Assembly (NCBI RefSeq): GCF_024295805.1
Contig: NZ_JANCLX010000011.1
Coordinates: 1 to 64,000 of the forward strand
DNA from: Streptomyces cucumeris
Lineage (GTDB): Bacteria; Actinomycetota; Actinomycetes; Streptomycetales; Streptomycetaceae
Direction: 5' to 3'
DNA: 64,000 nucleotides
This document shows positions 26,987-36,082 of the stretch, one piece after another (within the stretch, counting starts at the first letter, position 1; the number at the start of each line of letters is the position of its first letter). Below the pieces are notes generated by a model. The model made no database searches, had not been told where the DNA came from, and saw only the letters and a list, made by a program, of their open reading frames with translations. A program made the translations under genes and the position numbers.

Positions 26987-27025
26987 GTCCCCCGTCCCCG
27001 TCCCTCCGTCGCGGGGACGGGGGAC
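26987..27025. terminator. Strong hairpin downstream of the NsdA-like gene
   Basis: GTCCCCCGTCCCCG (26987-27000) pairs exactly with CGGGGACGGGGGAC (27012-27025) across an 11-nt loop. It lies just after the stop at 26983 and has no strong T tract, as is usual in Streptomyces. Confidence 0.8.
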
Positions 27026-27300
27026 GTAGCGGTGTGTGAGCCGTACATCTGTCGGGGTTTGTTGGGGGTTTGTGACATTCGCCGTCCCGTCGCAGGTCGC
27101 GCCCGGTCCGGCGGCCGCCGGTGGCCGCCGGTGGCCACCGCGCCGGGCCGTTCTGCGTTTTCCCTGGTCACAGCGGTGTGACGACGATCGCGGTGACCAG
27201 TCTCTCCCTCTCCGCGCGGTCCGGCGGGCTACGGACCCATCGGCGAACCGGTAGCGTGACCCGACGATTGCGTAAGTTCCGCATAGCCCAAGGAGTCCCG
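27026..27300. promoter_or_regulatory. Upstream region of the Pro/Gln-rich membrane protein gene
   Basis: The 275 bases hold no gene. They include a T-rich stretch (GTTTGTTGGGGGTTTGTGAC at 27056) and end in AGGAG before the GTG start at 27301. Confidence 0.4.
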
Positions 27301-29046
27301 GTGACGCAGAGCGGACAGGGGAACGAGCCGCACTTGCCTGCGGTCCCGCCCGCCCAGCCCACGCAACCCGTGCGCGAGGGCGTCGTGCTGCCTGCCCAGG
27401 GTGACCAGTGGCCCTCGGACCAGCAGCACCAGGCGGCCCCGGCGGGCGGCCAGGCATGGGGTCAGCCCTGGGGGCCGCAGGGTGCCCAGAGCCCGTCGCC
27501 CGGCACGGACCCGCTGCCGCCGGAGGGCGGTTCCTACGGTCAGGCCGCGCCGCTGCCGCCGCAGGGGCAGCCGTACGGGCAGCAGCAGGGCTGGGGCGCG
27601 GCCCCCGCCCAGGGGCAGCCGCAGGGCCCGTTCCCGACGCAGGGACAGCCGGCGCAGGGACAGCCGCATCAGGGACATCTGCCGCATCAGGGACAGTTCC
27701 CTCAGGGGCAGGGACAGTTCTCTCAGGCACAGGCGTACCAGGGACAGCTTCCGCCGGAGGGATCCGCGCAGCCGTTCCCGGACGCCGCCGACGAGACGCA
27801 GCTCCTGCCGCCGCAGCCCGCCGCCTCCGACGCCGAGGCGACCGCCTATCTGCCCCCCGTCACCGGCTCGGGACCGGCGCCCGGCGCCCCCGGCCCGATA
27901 CCCGGCGGCCGTGGTCCGATACCCGGCGTGCCGCCGCAGGCACAGCCGCACCAGGACACCCCCACCACCCTGATTCCCAAGGCCACCGGCGGCGCACCGC
28001 TGCCGCCCGAGGCTCCCAAGGCCGAATCGCCCGCCGAGTCCACCACCCAGCTTCGCGCGGTACGCCCCACCCGGGGCGCGCACCGCGGCGGCCCGGCGGC
28101 ACAGCCCATGCCCGCGGCGCAGCCGCCGGTGCACGCCGCCGAGGAGACCCAGGTGCTCCCGGGGCCGGTGTCGGCGGACGAGCCGCCGCGTACCGGTGCC
28201 TCCCCCTACTCCATCCGTCCGGGCCGCCCCGGGGACCGGCCGCCGCCCGCCGAGTTCGACGGTCTGTTCCGCTCCGACGGCGGTGCGGCGGGCATGGACG
28301 CGCCCGACGAGACCCAGCAGCTTCCGCAGTTCGGCGCGCACGGTCCGGCCGTCCCGCCCTCCGGCGGGGAGCCGGACGGCGGTGGCCGTCACGGCGGTGG
28401 CGGTGGCCGCCGCCGGATGTCGCCCGCCGTGCTGATCGGCATCGTGGTGGCGGGCTGCACCATCGCCGGACTCGCCGCCGGTGCCGCGATCAGCGCGGGC
28501 GGCGATGACGACGACAAGAAGGACAAGGACACCACCCTCAACAGCGCCTCCCCGGGCGCCGAGGACGACAAGCCGACCAAGGCCGCCGATCCCGCGCAGC
28601 CGCAGGCGAAGGCGCTGGACCTGCTGCTCGCCGACAGCAACAACAGCCGGGCGGCGGTGATCAGGGCCGTGGGCAACATCAAGTCCTGCAAGAACCTGTC
28701 CACGGCCGCTTCGGATCTGCGGACCGCGGCGGGTCAGCGCAACAACCTGGTGACCCGGCTGGACAAGCTCTCGGTGGACAAGCTGCCCAACCACACGCAG
28801 CTCACCGCCGCGCTCACCAGGGCGTGGAAGTCTTCGGCCACGGCCGACAACCAGTACGCGGCCTGGGCCGACCAGGTCGCGGGCAAGAAGGGCTGCCACA
28901 AGGGCAAGGCCCGCAACTCCCCGCACGTGGGGGCGGCCGAGCGGGCCAGCGGTCAGGCGACCGCGGCCAAGCGGAAGGCGGCCGGGCTGTGGAACCCGAT
29001 CGCCTCGAAGTACGGGCTCACCCGGCACGACGCCACCCAGCTCTGA
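27301..29046 (+). CDS. Pro/Gln-rich single-span membrane protein
   Basis: This 581-residue protein starts at GTG 27301, 8 nt after AGGAG. Residues 1 to about 370 are low-complexity and Pro/Gln/Gly/Ala-rich, with imperfect 'QGQ' and 'HQGHLPHQGQ' repeats near residues 120-150 and several 'DETQ(L/V)LP' motifs near 165, 285 and 340. The single membrane span 'AVLIGIVVAGCTIAGLAAGAAI' lies at about 377-398. The C-terminal ~180 residues are outside, with two cysteines (in 'SCKN' and 'KGCHKG') and Lys-rich helices. No family is recognised. The repeated DETQ motifs could be phosphorylation or binding sites for the cytosolic side. Confidence 0.78.
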   Translation: MTQSGQGNEPHLPAVPPAQPTQPVREGVVLPAQGDQWPSDQQHQAAPAGGQAWGQPWGPQGAQSPSPGTDPLPPEGGSYGQAAPLPPQGQPYGQQQGWGAAPAQGQPQGPFPTQGQPAQGQPHQGHLPHQGQFPQGQGQFSQAQAYQGQLPPEGSAQPFPDAADETQLLPPQPAASDAEATAYLPPVTGSGPAPGAPGPIPGGRGPIPGVPPQAQPHQDTPTTLIPKATGGAPLPPEAPKAESPAESTTQLRAVRPTRGAHRGGPAAQPMPAAQPPVHAAEETQVLPGPVSADEPPRTGASPYSIRPGRPGDRPPPAEFDGLFRSDGGAAGMDAPDETQQLPQFGAHGPAVPPSGGEPDGGGRHGGGGGRRRMSPAVLIGIVVAGCTIAGLAAGAAISAGGDDDDKKDKDTTLNSASPGAEDDKPTKAADPAQPQAKALDLLLADSNNSRAAVIRAVGNIKSCKNLSTAASDLRTAAGQRNNLVTRLDKLSVDKLPNHTQLTAALTRAWKSSATADNQYAAWADQVAGKKGCHKGKARNSPHVGAAERASGQATAAKRKAAGLWNPIASKYGLTRHDATQL

Positions 29047-29060
29047 TCCGTACGTCGTGA

Positions 29061-29092
29061 GAAGGGGCGGGGCCGGGCGGCCCCGCCCCTTC
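29061..29092. terminator. Bidirectional terminator between convergent genes
   Basis: GAAGGGGCGGGGCC (29061-29074) and GGCCCCGCCCCTTC (29079-29092) form a perfect 14-bp stem with a 4-nt loop between the membrane protein gene and the lipoprotein gene. Confidence 0.85.
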
Positions 29093-29124
29093 CGCGTGCC
29101 GGGGCCCTCCGGCCGTGCCGGGGT

Positions 29125-30426
29125 TCAGCCCGTCGGGTGGTAACGCTCCATCGTCCTGCCCACGTCGACGAAGCCCTTGCGCACCGCGACCAGCCGTCCG
29201 TCCCGCACCACCTGGTAGGTCACGTCCGCGTTCACGATCCGCGGGTAGTTGGGCACGTTGAGGGTGTCGCCGTAGCCCCAGCGCAGGGGCGGGGTGAGTC
29301 CGCCGGTGCCGACCTCGTGGCCGTGGTCCAGCGCCTTGCGCACCGTACGGGCGGTGACCCGGCCGCCGTCCAGCGACTCCAGCACCGAGCGCAGCACCGT
29401 GTAGCCGATCCAGGTGGTCTGGGTGCCGGGGTCGGCCGGGTCGATCCGGTTGTCGTCGAAGGCGTACTTGCTGATCACCTCGTTCATCCGGGCCCAGCGC
29501 CGGTCGTCCGCGGCCGGGTACCAGCCGGTGGCGTAGGCGCCCTCCAGGGCGCTGTCGCCGCCGCCGGTGCTGTCGACGAGGGACTGCCGCACACTGCCGA
29601 GGACCGAGGCGATACGGACCTTGGGGTGGTCCTCCTGCACCCGCCGGAAGGAGTCGAAGAAGGTGCCGGTGCGGTTGCCCAGGGCCGCGGTGACGCAGGA
29701 GCCGTCCAGCTCCGTCTGTCCGGTGGTGTCCGGCACGGCGGCGCCCACCCCTTCCAGGGCGCCGCGGGCTTGCCGGGTGTAGTCGCCCGCGCCCTCGGGG
29801 GCGCGCACATCGTGGGCCGGGCGGCGCTCCCCCGCGCGGAGGCCGGTGTCGAGCAGCTCGGGCAGTTCGTCGCCCGCGATGGTGTCCGGGCGGACGAGGG
29901 AGACCCGCCGGCAGACGGAGGCGAGCTGACGGCCGTTGCCCACCAGCAGGGCGGCCTGACCGCCGTTGACGGGATAGGAGTACGGACTCTCGAACTCCTC
30001 CTGGGTGAGTCCGTAGCCGCCTATGTAGGGGATGCCCGCGACCTCCAGCGGGGAGATGAACGAACGGCCGTGCTGGCTGTACGAGCCGACGACCGCGACC
30101 GCCTTCTCCTCCTCGGCGCGCTGGGCGCAGCGGGCCGCCTGGATCGCGTCGTTGCGCTCGTTGCAGGTGACGATCCGCAGGGTGCGGCCGTTGATCCCGC
30201 CGGAGTCGTTGACCCAGCGGGCGTAGGCCTTCGCCATGGCGGGCATACCCGGCATATTGGTCGCCTTGGTGCCCTCGGGTGCCCAGGTCATCACGGTGAT
30301 GGAGTCGCTGTCGGCCCCCTCCGCCAGGGTGCCGCACCCGGCGAGCAGTGGTACCCCGAGCGCCGTGCACAGCGCCGCCACCGCGGCTTTGAAGGGACGG
30401 GAGAACGGGCGTCGCCGGACGGTCAT
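29125..30426 (-). CDS. Substrate-binding lipoprotein, branched-chain amino acid type
   Basis: This 433-residue protein starts at ATG 30426. A lipoprotein signal with lipobox 'LLAGC' ends near residue 29. The mature part is a Leu/Ile/Val-type periplasmic-binding fold: 'AKAYARWVNDSGGINGRTLRIVTCNERND' (read in two pieces, near residues 60-90), 'AVAVVGSYSQHGRSF' near 105, 'GYATGWYPAADDRRW' near 290 and 'WIGYTVLRSVLESL' near 340. No permease or ATPase gene is adjacent, so it may be an orphan or a sensor-type receptor. No clear SD precedes this start. Confidence 0.85.
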   Translation of the reverse strand: MTVRRRPFSRPFKAAVAALCTALGVPLLAGCGTLAEGADSDSITVMTWAPEGTKATNMPGMPAMAKAYARWVNDSGGINGRTLRIVTCNERNDAIQAARCAQRAEEEKAVAVVGSYSQHGRSFISPLEVAGIPYIGGYGLTQEEFESPYSYPVNGGQAALLVGNGRQLASVCRRVSLVRPDTIAGDELPELLDTGLRAGERRPAHDVRAPEGAGDYTRQARGALEGVGAAVPDTTGQTELDGSCVTAALGNRTGTFFDSFRRVQEDHPKVRIASVLGSVRQSLVDSTGGGDSALEGAYATGWYPAADDRRWARMNEVISKYAFDDNRIDPADPGTQTTWIGYTVLRSVLESLDGGRVTARTVRKALDHGHEVGTGGLTPPLRWGYGDTLNVPNYPRIVNADVTYQVVRDGRLVAVRKGFVDVGRTMERYHPTG

Positions 30427-30543
30427 GGTGATCGAGAATGTCCGTTCGGGCGGAACTCCACCGCTATGACACCCCAATCAGGGGTGGCCGGAGGATGAAC
30501 AGCGGGGGGCGGCTCGTCCGTGGATGTGAAGAACGTACGATCG

Positions 30544-31044
30544 ATGACTGTGCAAGGTTCGGAGAAGTCTTCCCGTCGCGGCCGTCGCTCGACCACCATG
30601 GGCGGCATGCCTGTCAACGACATGCCGTGGTGGCGCTGGCGCAGCAATGTGCGCTCCGCGCTGCACATGCTCGCCGATCCGGTCTTCCAGCGGGAGTGCT
30701 GGCTGGCCGGCCAGGATGGATACGGAGATGTCACCGACGCCGTGTACCGGCTCGTCGAGGACACCTGGCTGGACAGCTGGTCCGCCGAGAAGTACGTCGG
30801 GACGATCTTCCGCGACTCGCAGGAGGCGGCGCTGGTCGACGTCGCCGTGCTGCGGGTGCTGAGGATCATGCACCAGGTGGGTGCCGACGCTCCGGTCTCC
30901 GCCTATCTGGACCACCATGCGTGGCCGGAGGCGGTGCGGGCGGCCCGGGAGGCCCATGTGCGGCTCGCCGGGAACGACGGTGAGGATCCGGATGTGCCGC
31001 CGCGGACGCTCGAAGTGCTGGCGATCATGACGCGGGCGGTCTGA
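30544..31044 (+). CDS. Conserved hypothetical protein
   Basis: This protein of about 166 residues has start codons at ATG 30544, 30598 and 30607. The first is chosen without strong SD support. After a basic N-terminal stretch ('SSRRGRRSTTM') comes a soluble helical domain ('PWWRWRSNVRSALHMLADP', 'AVYRLVEDTWLDSWSAEKYV', 'AVLRVLRIMHQVGADAPVS'). The density of conserved tryptophans resembles Streptomyces proteins of unknown function. It lies just upstream of purU in the same direction. Confidence 0.72.
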   Translation: MTVQGSEKSSRRGRRSTTMGGMPVNDMPWWRWRSNVRSALHMLADPVFQRECWLAGQDGYGDVTDAVYRLVEDTWLDSWSAEKYVGTIFRDSQEAALVDVAVLRVLRIMHQVGADAPVSAYLDHHAWPEAVRAAREAHVRLAGNDGEDPDVPPRTLEVLAIMTRAV

Positions 31045-31076
31045 GGATCTTCCCGGGTGTGCGACGCTATGGAGTC

Positions 31077-31943
31077 ATGAGCGAGTCGCACTCCCCCGAT
31101 CAGTACATCCTGACGCTGTCCTGCCCGGACAAGCAGGGCATCGTGCACGCGGTGTCCAGCTTCCTGTTCATGACCGGGTGCAACATCGAGGACAGCCAGC
31201 AGTTCGGGGACCGCGACACGGGCCTGTTCTTCATGCGCGTGCACTTCAGCGCGGACGCGCCGGTGCGGGTGGAGGATCTGCGGGCCAGCTTCGCGGCGGT
31301 CGGCGAGTCGTTCCGGATGGACTGGCAGATCCACCGCGCGGACCAGAAGATGCGCATCCTGCTCATGGTCAGCAAGTTCGGGCACTGTCTGAACGACCTG
31401 CTGTTCCGGTCGCGGATCGGGGCGCTGCCGGTGGAGATCGCCGGGGTGGTCTCCAACCACACCGACTTCCAGGAGCTGGTGGGCTCCTACGGGATCCCGT
31501 TCCACCACATCCCGGTCACCCGGGACACCAAGGCGCAGGCGGAAGCCGACCTGCTGGAGCTGGTGCGCGCCGAGCGGGTGGAGCTGGTGGTGCTGGCCCG
31601 CTATATGCAGGTGCTCTCGGACGACCTGTGCAAGCAGCTCTCGGGCCGGATCATCAACATCCACCACTCCTTCCTGCCGAGTTTCAAGGGCGCGAAGCCG
31701 TACCACCAGGCGCATGCGCGCGGGGTGAAGCTGATCGGCGCCACCGCGCACTATGTGACCGCGGACCTGGACGAGGGCCCGATCATCGAGCAGGAGGTCG
31801 AGCGGGTGGGCCATGAGCTCACCCCGGACCAGCTCGTGGCGGTCGGCCGGGACGTGGAGTGCCAGGCGCTGGCGCGTGCCGTGAAGTGGCACAGCGAGCG
31901 GCGGGTGCTGCTGAACGGCCACCGTACGGTCGTCTTCGACTAG
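31077..31943 (+). CDS. purU: Formyltetrahydrofolate deformylase
   Basis: This 288-residue enzyme hydrolyses 10-formyl-THF to formate and THF. An N-terminal ACT domain ('LTLSCPDKQGIVHAVSSFLF', about 11-85) is followed by a formyltransferase-like domain. It contains 'KMRILLMVSKFGHCLNDLLF', 'VVSNHTDF', the catalytic 'INIHHSFLPSFKGAKPYHQA' near residue 202 and 'YVTADLDEGPIIEQEVERV' near 228. The start is ATG 31077. SD pairing is weak (GGAG only 2 nt away). Confidence 0.95.
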   Translation: MSESHSPDQYILTLSCPDKQGIVHAVSSFLFMTGCNIEDSQQFGDRDTGLFFMRVHFSADAPVRVEDLRASFAAVGESFRMDWQIHRADQKMRILLMVSKFGHCLNDLLFRSRIGALPVEIAGVVSNHTDFQELVGSYGIPFHHIPVTRDTKAQAEADLLELVRAERVELVVLARYMQVLSDDLCKQLSGRIINIHHSFLPSFKGAKPYHQAHARGVKLIGATAHYVTADLDEGPIIEQEVERVGHELTPDQLVAVGRDVECQALARAVKWHSERRVLLNGHRTVVFD

Positions 31944-31964
31944 AGCCTGAAGGACCCGCTTCGC

Positions 31965-33536
31965 TCAGAGGCGGGACAGCGAGGCCGTCGCGTAGAGGAC
32001 GTCCCGGATGGCCTCGATATCACCGGACTGGCCCGCGGCGGCCTCGGCGGGCGGTACGTGGCCCGCGGCGAGCTGGTAGAACGCCTCGCCGTCCAGGGCG
32101 ATATGCGCCACCTCCTCCTCGGGCGAGGCCAGCGCGGCCGGGGAGTCCAGCGGGATGTACCAGTCGCCGCCGCCGACGCCCTCGACCTCCAGGTGGAGGG
32201 TGCGGCCCGGGGAGCCCGCCGCGACCAGCCGCCGGGGCGGGGCGGCGAGCCCGGCGCGGCGGCGCTCGGCCAGGGTGCCCGGGAGCAGCCGGGCGCACAG
32301 GTCGATCATGGCCTTGAGGTGGGCGGAGGCCGGGGGTTCATACGGGTAGTCGACGGCCTCGGCGATGTCCCCGGCGTGCACCCAGCACTCGAAGGCGCGG
32401 TCCAGGAAGGCATCCCGCAGGGGGAGTGCGAAATCGCCGTAGGGCACGTCCAGGTCGGACACCCCGCGTCCGGCGAACGACACCGTGCGGACCAGGGTGT
32501 GGCCCTGCTCCCGCCACAACTCCCGGATGTTCGGCCGTGGCTCGGTGCCGGACGCGGGCGCGGGCCCGGTCCGCCAGTACGCCTCGGTGCGCTCCGAGGG
32601 TGAACCGGGCGCCGTGGTGCCGAGCGGATCGGGGAGGCCGAGCGAGGCGGCGATCAGGCCGTCCACCACCATCAGATGGCCGATCACCCCTTCGACGGTG
32701 GTGTCCCGGCCGGTGAGCCGCTCCCCGTCGAACCACTTGAGCCGTACCGGCGCCCGCCACTCCGCCTCGCCCATGTCACGCAGCAGCGCGTCCAGCCGGG
32801 CGGCCTCGGCGTCGTACGCGGCGGCCCAGGAGGGCACCGGGATCCGGGCCGGGCGGCGGCCCAGACAGCCCGCGAGCACCCGGGAGCGCAGCAGGGGGTC
32901 GAGGTCGAGGCTGTGCTCGGAGTGCAGCAGCCCGACGGCCTCGCGCAGCCGCAGCGCTTCCTCGGCGCAGGAGTTGCAGTCGTTGAGGTGGTCCTCGACG
33001 GCGGCCGTCTCCTCCTGGGAGCAGGCGGTCAGCGCCCAGGCGCCCAGCAGGGAGCGGAGCAGATCGTGCGAGGGCGGCCGGGGCATCGGGGCGGACCCGG
33101 CCGTGGACCCGGCCGTGGGGCCGGGCTCCGCCGCGGCTTCCGGTTCCGGTTCCGGTTCGGCTTCCGGTTCGGGCGCGGTGCCGGGACCGGGTCCTGGCCC
33201 GGGACCGGCGACGGTGGACGGGGGTGCCATGGGGTCGCGGCCGGGCCGCCGCGGCGCGGGGATCCCGGCGTCCAGGGCGCCCGGCCAGTGTCCGCAGTCC
33301 TCGGCGGCCGCGCGGGGCGGGGGTATCCGGGGCGGGCCGAACGGTTCAGGAGGGATACCGGTCTCATCGCCCCGGCCGGGGCCGCCTCTTCCGCCGCCCG
33401 GATCATCGGCGTGACCCTCGTCACTCCGGTCGCGGGGGCGGCCGCCGCCGTTACGGCCCGCACCGGGGCGGTTGCCGAACGCGTCGTCCCCGAACGCGTC
33501 CTCGCCGTGCGGCTCCGGGCCGCCCGCCCCGCTCAC
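31965..33536 (-). CDS. Zinc-finger anti-sigma factor fused to a maleylpyruvate isomerase-like (MDMPI) domain
   Basis: This 523-residue protein starts at ATG 33536, overlapping the sigma factor stop. Residues 1-155 are low-complexity (including Gly-Pro and Glu-Pro runs at about 111-135). A ZAS-type zinc motif His183-x3-Cys187-x2-Cys190 ('HLNDCNSC') follows. The rest is an MDMPI/DinB-like helical domain with 'GVIGHLMVVDGLI' near 285 and 'FECWVHAGDIAEAVDYP' near 400. Coupling to an ECF sigma gene marks it as that factor's regulator. The fused MDMPI part suggests thiol or metal sensing, which is inference. Confidence 0.85.
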   Translation of the reverse strand: MSGAGGPEPHGEDAFGDDAFGNRPGAGRNGGGRPRDRSDEGHADDPGGGRGGPGRGDETGIPPEPFGPPRIPPPRAAAEDCGHWPGALDAGIPAPRRPGRDPMAPPSTVAGPGPGPGPGTAPEPEAEPEPEPEAAAEPGPTAGSTAGSAPMPRPPSHDLLRSLLGAWALTACSQEETAAVEDHLNDCNSCAEEALRLREAVGLLHSEHSLDLDPLLRSRVLAGCLGRRPARIPVPSWAAAYDAEAARLDALLRDMGEAEWRAPVRLKWFDGERLTGRDTTVEGVIGHLMVVDGLIAASLGLPDPLGTTAPGSPSERTEAYWRTGPAPASGTEPRPNIRELWREQGHTLVRTVSFAGRGVSDLDVPYGDFALPLRDAFLDRAFECWVHAGDIAEAVDYPYEPPASAHLKAMIDLCARLLPGTLAERRRAGLAAPPRRLVAAGSPGRTLHLEVEGVGGGDWYIPLDSPAALASPEEEVAHIALDGEAFYQLAAGHVPPAEAAAGQSGDIEAIRDVLYATASLSRL

Positions 33537-34111
33537 AGCGCTCGTCCGTATCCGGGCGGCGGGACGGCGCGCGGGGACTGGACATAGGCGGTGGACAGCA
33601 GTTGGAGCCCCAGCCGCAGACGGCGCCGCGCCTCGTCCTCGGTCACCCCGAGCGCGGCCGCGGCCTGCCGGTAGTCGCGGCGGTCGAAGTAGGCCAGTTC
33701 CAGGGCGGCGCGCAGCGGGGCGGGCATGGAGGTGACGATGTAGTCGGCGCGGGCGGCGACCGACGCGTCGCGGATCCGCTCCTCCAGGTCCTCGGTGGTC
33801 AGCTCATCCTCCTCGGCCGTGGCGGTGTGCGACTGCCGCAGCCGCCGCACCGCCTGGCGGTGGGTGAGCGTGGCGACCCAGGAGCGCATCGAACCCTGCT
33901 TGGGGTCATAGGCGTCCGGGTGCTCCCAGATATAGCCGAAGACCTCACGGGTGACGCGGTCGGCCGCCTCCTCGTCCTCCAGGACGCGATGGGCGAGATT
34001 ATGGACAAGTGAGGCAAAGCGGTCATACAACTCACCGAGTGCGGCCGCTTCGCCGCGCGCGAGCCGCTGCTGCATCCTGCGGTCCCAGCGGGGCGGTGCG
34101 TCGTTCGGCAT
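33533..34111 (-). CDS. ECF-type RNA polymerase sigma factor
   Basis: This 192-residue sigma factor has region 2 from about residue 20 to 90 ('ALGELYDRFASLVHNLAHRV', 'FGYIWEHPDAYDPKQGSMRS', 'LTHRQAVRRLRQ') and region 4 from about 130 ('MPAPLRAALELAYFDRRDYR', 'AAALGVTEDEARRRLRLGLQ'). The start is ATG 34111. Longer in-frame starts upstream look noncoding. The gene is coupled by ATGA to its predicted zinc-finger anti-sigma factor and is divergent from a STAS gene, making a compact regulatory locus. Confidence 0.92.
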   Translation of the reverse strand: MPNDAPPRWDRRMQQRLARGEAAALGELYDRFASLVHNLAHRVLEDEEAADRVTREVFGYIWEHPDAYDPKQGSMRSWVATLTHRQAVRRLRQSHTATAEEDELTTEDLEERIRDASVAARADYIVTSMPAPLRAALELAYFDRRDYRQAAAALGVTEDEARRRLRLGLQLLSTAYVQSPRAVPPPGYGRAL

Positions 34112-34409
34112 ACGGCCCCCATCCCTGAGTCGTCCGGCCGGGTGTCCGGCCACTGTGCCCGCGTTCCTACTCGAATGTAGTGCCGGGGGCTGACGTGACG
34201 CGCGTCCATGGGGCAAAGTGCCGCGCGAGCAGGCTGCACATGGTATTGACCCCCTCACTTTGCGCAGGATTGACGAGACGAAACGCTTCGCCGGGGCATA
34301 GGGTCAATCCCTACGGCGTGTGCCACGGGGAGTTTCACGCGGCGGAAGGGCGGGCAGCCGCCCGGGAACAGCAAATTCCGGTTAGCGGCGAGCGAAGGGC
34401 TTCGGGCGC
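34112..34409. promoter_or_regulatory. Divergent promoter region, sigma factor / STAS gene
   Basis: The 298 bases carry two TTGAC(C/G) boxes in the plus direction at about 34243 and 34269. The second is followed by GGGGCATAGGGT at 34294, though spacing is loose (over 20 nt). No gene is seen. The anti-sigma/STAS layout suggests these promoters may be autoregulated. Confidence 0.4.
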
Positions 34410-34802
34410 GTGACGTTGAAGGTGATGGAGGACCGCCGGGGGGAGTGGGTCGTACTCCAGGTCTCCGGCGAAATGGACCTGGTGACCTCGCCCGCGGTCC
34501 GGCAGCACGTCCACGACGCGGTCGCCGAGGGCCGCCACTGGCTGGTCCTGGACCTCTCGGAGGTCCGGTTCTGCGACTCCAGCGGCGTCGGTGTGCTCAT
34601 CGCGGCGCGCCGGCTGATGCGGTCCTGTTCCGGCCGGCTGCGGCTGATCCTGCCGCCCCAGGGGGCCGCCCACGGTTCCCATGTCCACCGGGTGCTCGCG
34701 GCACTCGGCGTGCGGCGGCTGTTCGACGTCTACCCCGACCTCGACGCGGCCACCGAGCCGGACGAGGACGACGAGGACGCGGTCGACTCCCTCTCGGCCT
34801 GA
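34410..34802 (+). CDS. STAS domain anti-sigma factor antagonist
   Basis: This 130-residue protein starts at GTG 34410 and consists of one STAS domain. It has 'WVVLQVSGEMDLVTSPAVRQ' at the N-terminus and the phosphorylation loop 'RFCDSSGVGVLIAARR' (Ser57/58), as in SpoIIAA/RsbV/BldG. Dephosphorylated proteins of this type sequester an anti-sigma kinase. An acidic tail ends the protein. No RsbW-like kinase gene is adjacent, so its partner is encoded elsewhere. Confidence 0.9.
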   Translation: MTLKVMEDRRGEWVVLQVSGEMDLVTSPAVRQHVHDAVAEGRHWLVLDLSEVRFCDSSGVGVLIAARRLMRSCSGRLRLILPPQGAAHGSHVHRVLAALGVRRLFDVYPDLDAATEPDEDDEDAVDSLSA

Positions 34803-34822
34803 CCAGTCCCTCCGCGTCCGCC

Positions 34823-34851
34823 AACGGCCCGCGGCCGGGCCGCCCGCCGTT
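34823..34851. terminator. Hairpin between STAS and histidine kinase genes
   Basis: AACGG (34823-34827) and CCGTT (34847-34851) enclose a GC-rich inner pairing (GGCCCG/CGGGCC) between convergent genes. The right arm overlaps the kinase stop codon. Confidence 0.55.
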
Positions 34852-36082
34852 ACGAACGGGCCGCCCGGGGTGGTGTCTTGGGGAAGTCCGCCCGTACGAC
34901 GAACCCCCCGTCGTCCGTCGGGCCCGCCTTCAGCGTTCCGCCCAGCAACTGGGCCCGTTCCCGCAGGCCGACCAGGCCGTGGCCGCCGCCGGGCAGACCG
35001 GGCGACGCGGCCGACGCGTCCGGCGGCCCGTTGCGCACCTCGACGCGCAGCAACTCCCGTGCCGCGTCCAGATCCCTGACCCGTACCGTCACCCGCGCAC
35101 CCGGCGCATGCTTGCGCACATTGGTCAGCGCCTCTTGCACGATCCGGAAGGCGGCGCGCTCCACCGCCTCCGCGGTACGCCCCTCGTCGTCCTCCGGGGC
35201 CTCCGCGGTGTCCGCCTCGTAGGCGACGTCCAGCGCGCTCAGTTCGATCAGCCGGGGCAGATCCGCCAGCCGGGGCTGTGGGGTCAGGTCCTCCAGGTCG
35301 CCCCCGGCGGCGCGCAGGATCCCGACCATATGGCGCAGTTCGTCCAGGGTGCGGACGGACAGTTCGCGGATGGTCCGCGCACCCTCCCGCGCCTTGGCGT
35401 CCTCGGCGCTGATCTGCACCGCCCCCGCCTGGAGGCTGATGAGACTGACCTGGTGGGCCACGACATCGTGCATCTCGCGGGCCAGCCGGGCCCGTTCGGT
35501 GCTCAGCACCTGCTCGGCGATCAGCTCGTCCGCGTGGCGGCGGCTGCGGGTGAGGTCGTCTATCCGGGCGGCGAGTTCGCTGCGGGTGCGCACCAGCAGC
35601 CCCAGCGCGATGGGACCGACGGAGGTCACACAGGCGTCGATCAGGACCAGGGTGTTGTCCCGGTAGGCGGTGGGCTCGAAGTCGGAGACCGGCCACGGGA
35701 TGAAGTGCGCGGCGGCCAGCAGCAGCGCCAGGAAGCCCAGCAGTCTGCGGTCCGGGCGGCGCCGGGCCACCGTGTAGAGGGCGATCATCGGCGCGAACCA
35801 GATGTAGCCGATGAGGATCCCCGGCAGGGTGACCAGGAAGACCAGCGCCGGGAGGCGGCGGCGCAGCAGCAGGGCCCCCGCGGCCACCAGGGAGACGTTG
35901 AGCTCCAGACCGAAGGTGACGCCGTTGACGAGCAGCGCGTCGGCCACCGCCAGGACGAGCGGGATCAGCAGTGAGCCCCAGCGGGCGGCCCAGCGCGGCA
36001 GCCGCTTCCGCGGTGCCCGGGCCGGGGGCTGCATGTCCTCGAAGAGCGGGCTGGGGGAGGGACGGAGGGAGGAGACAGTCAT
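34850..36082 (-). CDS. Sensor histidine kinase (HisKA_3, NarL-type system)
   Basis: This 410-residue membrane kinase has several hydrophobic N-terminal segments (about 35-160, e.g. 'SLLIPLVLAVADALLVNGV', 'PALVFLVTLPGILIGYIW', 'LLGFLALLLAAAHFI'). The dimerisation helix follows with phosphoacceptor His in 'RLAREMHDVVAHQVSLI' near residue 205. The ATPase domain has the N box 'FRIVQEALTNVRKHAPGA' and G box 'GGGHGLVGLRERAQLLGG'. It overlaps the response regulator stop (ATGA). The signal is unknown. Confidence 0.93.
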   Translation of the reverse strand: MTVSSLRPSPSPLFEDMQPPARAPRKRLPRWAARWGSLLIPLVLAVADALLVNGVTFGLELNVSLVAAGALLLRRRLPALVFLVTLPGILIGYIWFAPMIALYTVARRRPDRRLLGFLALLLAAAHFIPWPVSDFEPTAYRDNTLVLIDACVTSVGPIALGLLVRTRSELAARIDDLTRSRRHADELIAEQVLSTERARLAREMHDVVAHQVSLISLQAGAVQISAEDAKAREGARTIRELSVRTLDELRHMVGILRAAGGDLEDLTPQPRLADLPRLIELSALDVAYEADTAEAPEDDEGRTAEAVERAAFRIVQEALTNVRKHAPGARVTVRVRDLDAARELLRVEVRNGPPDASAASPGLPGGGHGLVGLRERAQLLGGTLKAGPTDDGGFVVRADFPKTPPRAARS

